Of a stretch of DNA of 64,000 nt, positions 9,172 through 18,065 are shown piece after piece (position 1 is the stretch's first letter; each line of letters begins with the position of its first letter). Origin of the DNA: CAYRJD01 sp965205925 (GTDB lineage: Bacteria; Actinomycetota; Acidimicrobiia; Acidimicrobiales; Poriferisodalaceae); NCBI GenBank assembly GCA_965205925.1, contig OZ242183.1:930001-994000 (forward strand), written 5' to 3'. The notes beneath the pieces are model-generated. The model did not search any database and was not told where the DNA came from. It was given only the letters and a program-made list of their open reading frames with translations. The translations under genes and the position numbers were made by a program.

Positions 9172-10722
9172 TTGGAGCCGGTGAGTCCCGATCGTCAAGC
9201 ACGACTAAAGCGATCCTGGCTCTCAGTTGTTGGTTTAACTTCGTTGGCAGTATTAACCGTGCTGCTGACACTTTCGTCAGCCGTCCTGGCGTATACCGCC
9301 TGGCATATCGGCCAAATCGACCGATTGGAAGTAGCCGGTGTGCTTTCGGATGCACCCGATGAGCCTGTAACCGCCAGCGATGTGGTTTCCGACCAGAATG
9401 CGGACGCCGATACCGATGACTTGGCCAGCGATAACACGTCCGGTAGCGCAGGTTTGGACGAAACCGACCGGTTCGCTTCGTTTACCTCAACGAACGGTGA
9501 TGAGAACTATCTGCTTGTTGGCACCGACAGTATCGAGGGGTTTGATCTCGACGATCCGGTAACTCTTCTTAGATCTGCTAATAGCCATTTAGCTGACACG
9601 ATCATGGTGGTGCGGTTGCGTGAAGATGGTACGGCTGCCTTGTTGTCGATCCCGCGCGACCTATTGGTAACTATCGCAGGGACTAGTCGCGTTGGCAAGA
9701 TCAATAGCGCCTACAACATTGATTCCACACCCGATTTACGCGCTGCGCGCTTGATTGACACAATCGAAAACGAGCTTGACATCACTCTGCAGCATTATGT
9801 AGAGGTTGATCTAGATGGCTTTCGCCAGTTGATTGATGCGATTGGCGGGGTCAATGTGTATTTCGAAAAACCTCTGCGAGATCGCAGTGCTGGCAACTAC
9901 AACGATCCTGCTCCTGACAGCAGTGAGTTCACTACCGGTGCGGGTTTGCAGTTGCTCGATGGAGATAGCGCGTTGGCTTACGTGCGGAGTCGTCACTTAT
10001 ACGAGCAAAACTCTGATGGCGCCTGGCAGCGTAAAGGCGTGTGGAATGATCTGGAGCGCAATGAGCGGCAGCGAAAATTTTTGCTTGACACTCTTGAACA
10101 GGTGGGCAACGAACTTCTCCTAAACCCGATTGATCTGCAAGTAGGTCTGTCGGTCGCATCCAACGCGCTGGCCACTTCCGACACTCTCAACATTTTGACC
10201 GATGGCTTGCGTTTGGCAAGTCAGGCTGGGGATTTTGAATTTGAAACCGACATCGAAGAGTATGTCCTGTCGGTAAAAGATGTGATCGAGCCGGGACGTT
10301 GGTCTCTAGCGTTGAATGACACTTTGAGCGCAATGCAGAACAATCAACAGGTACTTGATGTGTTTCGGGGTATTGGCTGGGACGAAGTGGTGGAGTCGCG
10401 TGTGACCGTGAAGGTCAGCGGTGACAATCGCTGGGGCGTCGCCGCCGAGCTGAGTGAGCTTGGCTTTAGCGCCAGTACGGCGGGAGAAACTCCATCCGCA
10501 GCGGTAGTTAACGCAGGCGCAGCCCAGCAGATAACGCTGACTTATGGAATCGAGGGTCGCTTGGCTGCAGCACTGTTGCTGAGTCATCTATCAGCGGATG
10601 TGACATTGGTTGGTGACCCGTCGTTGCCGCAAAACACCTTGGCTTTGCACGTTTTTGCAGCCGCTGAGTTTCCCGAGATCAGTACCGATTATCGGCTTGT
10701 AGATCTACCACCGACACCGTGA
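9172..10722 (+). CDS. LytR-CpsA-Psr (LCP) family glycopolymer ligase
   Basis: Membrane-anchored enzyme that transfers lipid-linked glycopolymer to peptidoglycan. One membrane helix lies at about residues 15-45, followed by an acidic linker. The LCP domain begins at NYLLVGTDS and contains ADTIMVVRL, SIPRDLLV, KINSAYN, DGFRQLIDAIGGV and AYVRSRHLYEQ, carrying the Arg/Asp residues that hold the polyprenyl pyrophosphate. A C-terminal LytR_C-like domain (VTVKVSGDNRWG onward) follows. The TTG start at 9172 could be replaced by GTG at 9181. It is the first gene of the plus-strand glycan operon to 16.3 kb and overlaps the next gene by 4 bp. Confidence 0.88.
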   Translation: MEPVSPDRQARLKRSWLSVVGLTSLAVLTVLLTLSSAVLAYTAWHIGQIDRLEVAGVLSDAPDEPVTASDVVSDQNADADTDDLASDNTSGSAGLDETDRFASFTSTNGDENYLLVGTDSIEGFDLDDPVTLLRSANSHLADTIMVVRLREDGTAALLSIPRDLLVTIAGTSRVGKINSAYNIDSTPDLRAARLIDTIENELDITLQHYVEVDLDGFRQLIDAIGGVNVYFEKPLRDRSAGNYNDPAPDSSEFTTGAGLQLLDGDSALAYVRSRHLYEQNSDGAWQRKGVWNDLERNERQRKFLLDTLEQVGNELLLNPIDLQVGLSVASNALATSDTLNILTDGLRLASQAGDFEFETDIEEYVLSVKDVIEPGRWSLALNDTLSAMQNNQQVLDVFRGIGWDEVVESRVTVKVSGDNRWGVAAELSELGFSASTAGETPSAAVVNAGAAQQITLTYGIEGRLAAALLLSHLSADVTLVGDPSLPQNTLALHVFAAAEFPEISTDYRLVDLPPTP

Positions 10723-12068
10723 CTAGTCCTTCAGCAAGCTCTTCGGTAAGCGGAGTTGTCTTGGTGATTGGAGCCGGTTATGTCGGACTCACAATGGCTG
10801 CGTGCCTATCACACAAGGGGCTGTCCGTGATCTGTGTCGATGTAGATACCAAAAAAGTTGAGATGCTGAACAAAGGCATCGTGCCAATTCAAGAACCAAG
10901 TCTTAACGAACTGGTGGCCGCCGGACTGAGTTCGGGTCGCCTGCGCTTTGTTGACGATGCACGAAGTGCCGCTAGTCAAAGTGAGTTTGTGTTTCTGTGC
11001 GTTCAGACCCCGCTAGGAGAAGACGGCATAACCGACACTACTCATCTACTTGAGGCAGCTCGGGTCGCAAAAGCATTGCCAGCAGATGCCATAGTCATCA
11101 ACAAATCCACTGTTCCTGTAGGAGGACACAAAGCCGTTGTCGAAGCGATCGGGCGTGATGACGTCAGTGTCGCTTCAAACCCAGAATTTCTTAGTCAAGG
11201 AAATGCGGTGCACGATTTTTTGAATCCGGATCGCGTTGTCATAGGAGCAGATGACAAACGCACTGCCGAACGTATCGCTGTGCTGTACGACTGGGTTGAG
11301 GCTCCGGTGATTGTTACCGATCTGATTTCGGCTGAGGTAGCAAAATTTGCTGCCAACGCTTTTCTTGCTACCAAGGTGTCGTTTGTAAATGAGCTGACAG
11401 CGGTTTGTGAGGCGGTGGGAGCAAACGTTGATGATGTGTTGACAGGAGTGGGTGCGGATCGTCGCATCGGAAACAAATACTTACAACCTGGTCCAGGTTG
11501 GGGTGGTTCTTGCCTTCCTAAAGACACGCGTGCATTGGTGTCAGCAACTCGTGATGCTGGCTACGTGTTTGATTTGCTTGAGGGCGCTATTCGGGCAAAC
11601 GCACAGCAGCTTGAACGAGTGGTTTCAAAGGTTGCTAGTGCCGTGGGCCAGTTTGGCGGTCAGTCGCAGCCGCAAGCATTGATAGCTGTGCTTGGCTTGA
11701 CATTTAAGGCTGGCACAGACGATTTGCGCGGATCACCTGCCGTGGAGATAGCACAACGCCTCGTTCAATTAGGTGCCCGGCTGCAGATTTTCGATCCTGC
11801 TCTGAGCCCTAAAGATCGCCACAAGCTTCCTCAAGATTTGGCTGACAGTGGATCATTGTCGCTGTGCGACAATGCGACCAGCGCTGCTAGCGATGCCGAC
11901 GCGCTTGTTGTGTTAACCGAGTGGCCAGAGTTCGCTGATTACGACTGGTGCGCCATAGCGCCGCTAATGAAAACCGCAAAAGTGGTTGATGCTCGCAATT
12001 TGCTTGACCCAATCAAGATGATCGAGAGCGGATTTTCCTATGAGGGGCTGGGTCGCGTGACCAAGTGA
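10719..12068 (+). CDS. UDP-glucose 6-dehydrogenase family protein
   Basis: NAD-dependent four-electron oxidation of a nucleotide sugar, probably UDP-glucose to UDP-glucuronate. The N-terminal Rossmann motif VIGAGYVGLTMAACLS is at residues 16-31. NPEFLSQGNAVHDF and the catalytic Cys265 in GPGWGGSCLPKD follow. The C-terminal FKAGTDDLRGSPAVEIA segment is typical of the family. Its 449 residues are full length. UDP-ManNAc or GDP-mannose dehydrogenase activity cannot be excluded from motifs alone. The GTG start overlaps the LCP gene by 4 bp, so the two are translationally coupled. Confidence 0.88.
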   Translation: MTSPSASSSVSGVVLVIGAGYVGLTMAACLSHKGLSVICVDVDTKKVEMLNKGIVPIQEPSLNELVAAGLSSGRLRFVDDARSAASQSEFVFLCVQTPLGEDGITDTTHLLEAARVAKALPADAIVINKSTVPVGGHKAVVEAIGRDDVSVASNPEFLSQGNAVHDFLNPDRVVIGADDKRTAERIAVLYDWVEAPVIVTDLISAEVAKFAANAFLATKVSFVNELTAVCEAVGANVDDVLTGVGADRRIGNKYLQPGPGWGGSCLPKDTRALVSATRDAGYVFDLLEGAIRANAQQLERVVSKVASAVGQFGGQSQPQALIAVLGLTFKAGTDDLRGSPAVEIAQRLVQLGARLQIFDPALSPKDRHKLPQDLADSGSLSLCDNATSAASDADALVVLTEWPEFADYDWCAIAPLMKTAKVVDARNLLDPIKMIESGFSYEGLGRVTK

Positions 12069-12081
12069 TCGTGATTCAGTT

Positions 12082-13275
12082 GTGGAGGTAACTGTAAATC
12101 TGCTTTGGCTGCGGCCTGGTGCAGTGGGAGGTAGCGAGAGCTACGTCATGAATCTGCTAACCGCACTAGCTGAACATGCACCCGATCTTGACTTATCGAT
12201 GTTGGGATCGCCGGAGCTGTTTGATAAATACCCCTCGTTGTCGGACAGATTTGCCACCATCAAGGTCAGTACTACTGGCGGAAGAGTGGTGCGTTTTGCA
12301 AAGGAATGGCAGCGGTTTCGACCAATGACAGCGCCGTTTAAGAGAACTACACGGGCGAAGATTGTTCACCATCTCGGCGGTTATGTAGGCGGTCGACTGC
12401 ATGAACCTTCCTTCGTTGGTGGGCGACTAAGGCGTAATGCAGCTGTGCCGGCAGTGGTTACGGTTCACGATACGCAATTCTTAGATTTGCCCAATAACTT
12501 TTCACGCGCGCGTTGGCAGTTTTTGTGGAAAACATTGTCCGCAGCGGTAGCTGAGCCAAATGTGATCTGTGCAGTAAGCGAATTTACCGCTCATCGGTTA
12601 GCCCACCATTTCGGCATTAATCCTAAAAACTGTCACGTCATACCGCCGACAGTAATCATGCCCGATCGCGAGAAATCCAAGATAGGAAACCCCGAGAGTG
12701 GCGAGCGTTTTGTTATGCCAGATACGCCTTTCATCTTGTACCCGGCAGTGACCTGGCAGCACAAACGACACGAGTTCTTGGTTGATGTGGCTGAAGCGAC
12801 TTTTTCAAGCGACCATGATCTTCGTGCCCTTCGGTTTGTTTTGTGTGGTGCGTCTGGACCAGCTCATAAAACAGTGATGAACCGCATAGCAAAGTCGCGA
12901 GTAGCCGACCGTTTTGTGCATTTGGGTCGTGTTAGTGCTGATCAGCTAAGCGAGCTGTATCTCAATGCGCTTGCCGTGATGTTCCCATCCCAATATGAGG
13001 GTGTAGGACTACCAGTGCTTGAAGCCATGGCACACGGTTGCCCCGTGATCCATGGACCGGTCGAAGGACTAGAAAGCGCAGCAAATGAGGCGGCGAGCAA
13101 TCTGCGCTTCGACGCTGAAGAGTGGGCCAATGCAATTGTTGATTTGTTACGCAATCCTGAGAGCCGGTCTGAGTTAGTCGGTAGGGGGCTGAAACGCGCA
13201 GCGCAGTTCACAGCATTGCAAAGCGCCCATGCTCAGTTAGTTGCATATCGCAGCGCACGCGAAAAACTTCCCTAA
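12082..13275 (+). CDS. Glycosyltransferase family 4 (GT-B fold)
   Basis: Retaining GT-B enzyme acting in the cytoplasm on envelope glycan synthesis. The N-terminus reads LRPGAVGGSESYVMNLL. The donor-binding domain contains LYPAVTWQHKRHEFLVDV and the ExxxxxxxE-like motif YEGVGLPVLEAMAHGCPVI. Its 397 residues are a normal length. The GTG start lies 13 bp after the dehydrogenase, and the TAA stop shares a base with the ATG of the next gene (TAATG). Sugar donor and acceptor cannot be deduced. Confidence 0.88.
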   Translation: MEVTVNLLWLRPGAVGGSESYVMNLLTALAEHAPDLDLSMLGSPELFDKYPSLSDRFATIKVSTTGGRVVRFAKEWQRFRPMTAPFKRTTRAKIVHHLGGYVGGRLHEPSFVGGRLRRNAAVPAVVTVHDTQFLDLPNNFSRARWQFLWKTLSAAVAEPNVICAVSEFTAHRLAHHFGINPKNCHVIPPTVIMPDREKSKIGNPESGERFVMPDTPFILYPAVTWQHKRHEFLVDVAEATFSSDHDLRALRFVLCGASGPAHKTVMNRIAKSRVADRFVHLGRVSADQLSELYLNALAVMFPSQYEGVGLPVLEAMAHGCPVIHGPVEGLESAANEAASNLRFDAEEWANAIVDLLRNPESRSELVGRGLKRAAQFTALQSAHAQLVAYRSAREKLP

Positions 13276-14522
13276 TGCGGCTAAACATTTTCTGCCCGCA
13301 TGTCTGGCCGGACACCGCACCAACGGGTGATGTCATGCGTCAGTTGATTGAGCGCTGGGCCGGCGCAGGTCATGAATGCCATGTTGTTACCTCTCTGCCG
13401 TGGTACCGCAGTCATCGAGTGGAAGACAAATGGCGCGCAGTTCTATGGCATCGTCAAAAAACCGACTGGGGGAGCGTGTTGCGGCTTCATCCCTGCGCTC
13501 CGTTGGGGTTCACAAAATCAAACTCAGGGTTATCGAAATCAAATCTGGCGTTAAGAGCAGCTAGTTTTGCGGCCTTCGGTGCGTACGCCGCTGCGGCGGG
13601 TGTACTCACCCTTCGGCGTGCAGATGCCGTCTTTGCTATGAGTCCGCCACTCACGCTTGCGACTGCAGCCAGTCTTACGGCGGCAGCACACAAGGCTCCG
13701 CTGGTGCTGAACCTGCAAGACCTGCACCCTGATGCGGCGATTGCCACAGGAGTAGTTACTGGACGAAGTTTCGTCGCAGTATTGCGCCAACTTGAAAAAG
13801 TTAGCTACCGCTCCGCTACCGCTGTCACCGTGCTGTCAGATGAGACCCGCAAAGCAGTACTTGAACGTGCCCCGGCTAGCACACGCGTTGAGGTGATCCG
13901 AAATTTTCCAACCGTGGAGGTAGAACCGGGCGAACGTGCTAACTCGTTCCGCCACGAGTTAGGCATTGACGAGGACACGCTGGTGTTCTTGTACGCAGGC
14001 AACGTCGGGTTTTCCCAGCCACTCGGCCTGATTAAAGCCGCGGCAAAGAAGCTTGCGAGCCGCCACGATATTTGCTTTGTTATCAATGGTGACGGCTCCG
14101 CTATGAACCAGGTACGGGGTTGGGCGAACGCGTTGCCGAATGTGATCGTTAGTGACTATCAACCAGTCGAACGCCTCAGCGAAGTGCTAGCTGCAGCCGA
14201 TGTGCATCTTGTGTTGCTGGCTGCTGGGCTCGGTCATGTCAGCGTGCCATCCAAGGTGTATTCCGCCTTTTGCGCGGGGCGGCCAGTGTTGGCCGCTAGC
14301 CAGGCCGATAGCGAAATCAGTCGGATAGTAGAAACAACACAAGCTGGGCTTACGGTTGACCCCACCGACGAGGCTGGCTTTATTGATGCGATTTGTCGTC
14401 TGTCCGATGATCACCAATTACGAAACGAGATGGAGGCTGCTGCAGCGTGTAGCGCGCAACTCCACTCGGCTGATACTGCCGCCGAGCAGTACCTGCGATT
14501 GTTTAGGGAACTGGTTGACTGA
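13275..14522 (+). CDS. Glycosyltransferase family 4 (WbuB/WcaI-like)
   Basis: A second GT-B enzyme of 415 residues. The N-terminus IFCPHVWPDTAPTGDVMRQLIERWAG resembles the WbuB-like branch that adds aminodeoxysugars early in O-unit assembly. Donor-domain signatures are FLYAGNVGFSQPLG, DGSAMNQV and VPSKVYSAFCAGRPVLA. In the last motif, SKVYSAFCAGRPV takes the place of the usual E-x7-E, as in other WbuB-like enzymes. It is coupled to the preceding gene by TAATG. Substrate unknown. Confidence 0.87.
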   Translation: MRLNIFCPHVWPDTAPTGDVMRQLIERWAGAGHECHVVTSLPWYRSHRVEDKWRAVLWHRQKTDWGSVLRLHPCAPLGFTKSNSGLSKSNLALRAASFAAFGAYAAAAGVLTLRRADAVFAMSPPLTLATAASLTAAAHKAPLVLNLQDLHPDAAIATGVVTGRSFVAVLRQLEKVSYRSATAVTVLSDETRKAVLERAPASTRVEVIRNFPTVEVEPGERANSFRHELGIDEDTLVFLYAGNVGFSQPLGLIKAAAKKLASRHDICFVINGDGSAMNQVRGWANALPNVIVSDYQPVERLSEVLAAADVHLVLLAAGLGHVSVPSKVYSAFCAGRPVLAASQADSEISRIVETTQAGLTVDPTDEAGFIDAICRLSDDHQLRNEMEAAAACSAQLHSADTAAEQYLRLFRELVD

Positions 14523-14555
14523 CGTGTAGTTGATCACCGCTAGCTTTATGCGCTT

Positions 14556-15320
14556 ATGGCCAGAAGTGCAGCGGCAAAGAAAGTAGCTAAAGCCGCGAGT
14601 ACAGGCGCAGCAGGTAAAGGTTTCAAGGTAAACCGCAGCCTAATTTTTCCGGGCTCTATGGTGCTGGTGCTGCTGGTCGGAGTAGTGCTTGTGTTGTTTG
14701 CGCGTGATAAGCGTTCAGACGATGCGTTTGATTTCAACCAGCACTGGTATTCGACCTATGACTTTTACGAGTGCGACGGCTACCTGGATCAGACCTATCT
14801 GGCATCGGATCCAGAAGCTGACTTACCGATAGAAGCTCAGGGCGATGGGTTAATTCACGTGCAACCGTTCCACGGCAGTGTTACAAGTCTCACCGGTACG
14901 GTCGGCGCGTTTATGGCGACAGTGGGGGTTCAGTTCACAGACGGATCTATCGAATTGCCTGATGAACGCGTGTTGACTGAGGGCGGAACAGAATGTGAGC
15001 CACCCGATGGCGATGGGGAAACAGGCGCCGAGTTGCGAGTGCTGCGCTGGAACAGCGTTGACTCGCCTTCACCAGTGTCATTTGTGGACGATCTCTCGCA
15101 AGTACGACTGAACGACAACGGCCAGGTAGTGGCATTTGCGTTGGTGCATCCCGATACCGATAGCGCGGATATTCCTCTACCAGACACCACTGCTTTGCGA
15201 CTACAACTGGGGCTTGATCAGCTGGGGCCCGAGCCTGTTGGGGATGACTCTGGCGATGACTCTGACAATGGCGACGGCGATAGCAATAATGATGAGCAAG
15301 ACAACGGTGGCGACGGCTAG
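14556..15320 (+). CDS. Single-pass membrane protein of unknown function with acidic tail
   Basis: A 254-residue protein with a basic N-terminus, one membrane helix (about residues 32-50, GSMVLVLLVGVVLVLF) and an outside domain containing FNQHWYSTYDFYECDGYL and QGDGLIHVQPFHGS. It ends in a repetitive Asp/Asn/Gly tail partly made by a 12-bp duplication. Related proteins that I recall from Acidimicrobiia have His-rich versions of the two motifs (such as GDGLIHIHPF), so a metal- or sugar-binding role is conceivable but unproven. It lies inside the glycan operon, 33 bp after a glycosyltransferase and 12 bp before the nucleotidyltransferase. Confidence 0.75.
   Translation: MARSAAAKKVAKAASTGAAGKGFKVNRSLIFPGSMVLVLLVGVVLVLFARDKRSDDAFDFNQHWYSTYDFYECDGYLDQTYLASDPEADLPIEAQGDGLIHVQPFHGSVTSLTGTVGAFMATVGVQFTDGSIELPDERVLTEGGTECEPPDGDGETGAELRVLRWNSVDSPSPVSFVDDLSQVRLNDNGQVVAFALVHPDTDSADIPLPDTTALRLQLGLDQLGPEPVGDDSGDDSDNGDGDSNNDEQDNGGDG
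15243..15266 (+). repeat. 12-bp tandem duplication in the acidic tail of the membrane protein
   Basis: GATGACTCTG followed by GC and then AC occurs twice (15243-15254, 15255-15266) and encodes DDSGDDSD. In frame. Confidence 0.8.
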
Positions 15321-15332
15321 AACCAGGCGCTC

Positions 15333-16340
15333 TTGAAGGCCATCGCATTAGTTGGCGGTTTCGGAACCCGCCTACGACCGCTAACCGATGACACGCCTAA
15401 GCAAATTTTGCCCATTGCTGGGCGACCAATGATCGAATGGGTAGCCGAGCACCTGGCTCTCCATGGAGTAAGTGAACTAGTGCTGGCTTTGGGTTACAGA
15501 GCCGACGGCATTGTTGATTGCTACCGGTCAGGCACCATTTCGGGTCTGCCATTTCAAGTGGTCGTAGAACCCGAAGCGCGTGACACCGCGGGCGCAATCA
15601 AATTTGCTGTCACGGAGCTAGGCATAGATGAACGCTGCATAGTTGTCAATGGTGACGTCCTAACAGATTTGGATATAACAGCCTTGGTGCGCTTCCACGA
15701 GAGTCGTTTAGCAGGCGCCACGATTGCACTTCAGCCGGTTGCGGATCCTTCACGTTTCGGCATTGTTGTAACTAATGACGAAGGTCAGGTGCTGCGGTTT
15801 GTCGAGAAACCAGCACCGGGCACCGAAGAGTCGAATCTGGCCAGTGCTGGTACCTACGTGCTGGAGCCGTCGGTGATGGATGAGATTCAACCTGACCGAG
15901 CAGTTTCGATAGAGCGAGAAACCTTTCCCTCGTTGGTGCAAGCACACAGGTTGTATGCCATGGAACAAGACACCTACTGGCTTGATACCGGCACTCCGCA
16001 GCAATTTCTTGCAGCTAATTTGGATGTGCTTGAAGGTCGTCGACCGCTAGCACGCGTGGTGAACCCACCTGAAGGGGTACACAGCAGTGCTTTAGTGCGA
16101 GCTTCGTCAATCGGTTCGGGTTGCCGTATCGACCAAGATGCAACGGTCGTGCGTTCGGTCGTGATGAGCGACTGCATCATCGAAGAGGGTGCGGTGGTAA
16201 CCGATTCGATTTTGGCACCGCAGGTGCGCGTGGGCGCAGCTGCGGTCGTTGCGGACCATTCGGTAATAGGGCGAGCTCAACAGATACCTGCTGGAGCGGA
16301 GCTGTATGGCGTGCGGCAACCTCAACGCGCAGACCAGTAG
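15333..16340 (+). CDS. Sugar-1-phosphate nucleotidyltransferase (probable mannose-1-phosphate guanylyltransferase)
   Basis: Makes a nucleotide sugar from a hexose-1-phosphate. The N-terminal signature GGFGTRLRPLTDDTPKQILPI starts near residue 8, VNGDVLTDLDI carries the metal-binding Asp, and VEKPAP follows. The C-terminal part is a left-handed beta-helix with hexapeptide-like repeats (IGSGCRIDQDATVVRSVVMS). GDP-mannose specificity is inferred from actinobacterial homologues near the F420 genes and from the phosphomannomutase and Gmd genes in this window; glucose- or GlcNAc-specific activity remains possible. The TTG start at 15333 overlaps no gene. It ends 3 bp from the convergent cofE. Confidence 0.85.
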   Translation: MKAIALVGGFGTRLRPLTDDTPKQILPIAGRPMIEWVAEHLALHGVSELVLALGYRADGIVDCYRSGTISGLPFQVVVEPEARDTAGAIKFAVTELGIDERCIVVNGDVLTDLDITALVRFHESRLAGATIALQPVADPSRFGIVVTNDEGQVLRFVEKPAPGTEESNLASAGTYVLEPSVMDEIQPDRAVSIERETFPSLVQAHRLYAMEQDTYWLDTGTPQQFLAANLDVLEGRRPLARVVNPPEGVHSSALVRASSIGSGCRIDQDATVVRSVVMSDCIIEEGAVVTDSILAPQVRVGAAAVVADHSVIGRAQQIPAGAELYGVRQPQRADQ

Positions 16341-16343
16341 CAG

Positions 16344-17102
16344 TTAGCGGAATAAATCTTCGGCCGGATCGCGTATTACTTCGTCGCTAACCGAACCACG
16401 CCGTAGCCATGCTTTGTCTATCCCTCGCACTATCGCAACTGGTATCTGACGAGCTTTACCGCAGACCAGATCGGCAGCAGCCGCTATTTCATCGGCAACA
16501 CACACCTCGGTCACCATCAGCTCTCGTCCCATCGCGTCTTGTGTGCCTCGCAAATCAATCACTGCGCCGATACCGGCACAGCCAATAGCGACGTCGGTTA
16601 CTCCTCGCCGCCAGGGACGCCCAAAAGTGTCGGAGACAATCACTGCGACGTCACGTTTTGCGATGACTTTGATGCGAGACAGGATCCGTTGAGCAGAACG
16701 ATCACTGTTGTCAGGTAACAGAGCAGCCTGACCGGTTGCCACATTTGAAAGGTCAATGCCAGCGTTGGCACAGATAAAGCCGTGCTTTGTTTCGCTAATG
16801 ATGAGGTCACCACGTCGTCGCAGCACACGCACCGACTCTCGTTCAACAAATGGCTTGTGCGATAAGGGATCGGTGGTGTCGATTTCAACCATCGCCCCTT
16901 CGGCCTTAGACACGACTTTTTGTGTCACCACCAGCACGTCACCGTCTTGTAAACCTGTGTCGCTTGCTTGACAGGCCTCGGCAATGACCGCCCCTAGGTC
17001 AGTTCCTTGAGCTATTTCACCGATGCCAGGAACTGGGTAAATGGAAATACCAGTGACACCAGCGGTGCTATTTGACTGTGCTATTTGACTGTGCATTTTC
17101 AC
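16344..17102 (-). CDS. cofE: Coenzyme F420-0:L-glutamate ligase
   Basis: Adds gamma-linked glutamates to F420-0 using GTP. Motifs include VVTQKVVSKAEG, ANAGIDLSNV, SDTFGRPWRRGVTDVAIG and DEIAAAADLV, all characteristic of CofE. Its 252 residues equal the stand-alone archaeal-type enzyme; the C-terminal nitroreductase-like domain of mycobacterial FbiB is missing. The N-terminus is blurred by a 13-bp tandem duplication just inside the gene, so ATG at 17102 or 17096 are both possible starts. It lies 6 bp downstream of cofD in a minus-strand operon that begins with the two duplicated glycosyltransferases. Confidence 0.92.
   Translation of the reverse strand: MKMHSQIAQSNSTAGVTGISIYPVPGIGEIAQGTDLGAVIAEACQASDTGLQDGDVLVVTQKVVSKAEGAMVEIDTTDPLSHKPFVERESVRVLRRRGDLIISETKHGFICANAGIDLSNVATGQAALLPDNSDRSAQRILSRIKVIAKRDVAVIVSDTFGRPWRRGVTDVAIGCAGIGAVIDLRGTQDAMGRELMVTEVCVADEIAAAADLVCGKARQIPVAIVRGIDKAWLRRGSVSDEVIRDPAEDLFR
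17065..17090 (-). repeat. 13-bp perfect tandem duplication at the cofE 5' end
   Basis: Plus-strand GTGCTATTTGACT is repeated at 17065-17077 and 17078-17090, with GTGC following again. The period of 13 changes the reading frame, so this duplication altered the N-terminal residues of CofE (SQIAQSNSTAG) when it arose. Confidence 0.92.
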
Positions 17103-17108
17103 GCTTTG

Positions 17109-18065
17109 CTATTTCGCTTTATTGTTGCCCATCACAGCCGCCAATGTCGCAGCAGCGGTGGCCGTTGCACGTTTCTGATCGCTCATGATTGTGTCGGTGA
17201 CAACTGCATCTATGCCGACAGCGTGGACGGCTGGCGCTAGTTCGGCGTCGACTTGGTCGATAATGAGTGTGGCTGCCAGCGTCTGGTAAATGGCTGCTAC
17301 TCCAACGGCGCTGCACTCGTGGCCCAGTTCGGTCATCATTCGTGCCGCGGGGCCTTTCAGGGCGGCTCCTCCAACAATCGGTGAAACAGCTACAACGTTG
17401 TCTCGCCGTCGCTCTAGCTGCTCTCTAATGCCCGGTACGGCTAACAATGGGGCAATAGAAACAAAAGGATTTGAAGGAGCGATAACTATGTTGTCGCAAT
17501 CTTGTAGAGCTTCTGCTACCCCTGGCGCTGGCAAGGCGGCGGCGGCACCTGCAAAACGAACCGCTGAGATCGGCACATCATGCTGCAGCGCCACGAAGTA
17601 GTCCTGAAAGTTGAGCTCATCTGAGCCCAGAGGGCTTGCCGGAGTCAGATGGGTTCTGAGTTGGTCATTGGTTACCGGTAAAAGCTGCACCTTGATTTGT
17701 TTGGCAGCAGCAACTTCGGCGGTTACCTCCGAAAGAGTTGCCCCTTCGTTAAGTCGTTGAGTTCTGTACAGATGCAGCGCGATGTCAAGGTCACCTAGCG
17801 AGAACCAATCTTGACCACCTAACTGTCGTAGCTCATCAAGTACTCGCCAGCTTTCTTCGCTTCGCCCCCAGCCTGTTTCGGGATTTATCTGATTAGCCAG
17901 CGTGTAAGTAACAGTGTCAATGTCGGGACAGATGGACAGGCCATGAAGCGTGAAATCATCACCAACGTTGATGATCGCTGTGATCTGCTCGGGCGCCATA
18001 ACACCACAAAGTCCACGTAAGAACTTGGCCGCTCCAACTCCGCCAGCCAGCACCGCCGTTTTCAT
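17109..18065 (-). CDS. cofD: 2-phospho-L-lactate (or phosphoenolpyruvate) transferase of F420 synthesis
   Basis: Joins the LPPG or enolpyruvyl-PP-guanosine precursor to the deazaflavin Fo, giving F420-0 or its dehydro form. The N-terminus AVLAGGVGAAKFLRGL and the motifs NVGDDFTLHGLSICPDIDTV, FSLGDLDIALHLYRT and IAPSNPFVSIAPLLAVPGI identify CofD/FbiA. Its 318 residues are normal. The ATG at 18065 overlaps the stop of the upstream glycosyltransferase by 4 bp, so cofD should be co-translated with it. The CofC and Fo-synthase genes are not in the window. Confidence 0.94.
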   Translation of the reverse strand: MKTAVLAGGVGAAKFLRGLCGVMAPEQITAIINVGDDFTLHGLSICPDIDTVTYTLANQINPETGWGRSEESWRVLDELRQLGGQDWFSLGDLDIALHLYRTQRLNEGATLSEVTAEVAAAKQIKVQLLPVTNDQLRTHLTPASPLGSDELNFQDYFVALQHDVPISAVRFAGAAAALPAPGVAEALQDCDNIVIAPSNPFVSIAPLLAVPGIREQLERRRDNVVAVSPIVGGAALKGPAARMMTELGHECSAVGVAAIYQTLAATLIIDQVDAELAPAVHAVGIDAVVTDTIMSDQKRATATAAATLAAVMGNNKAK

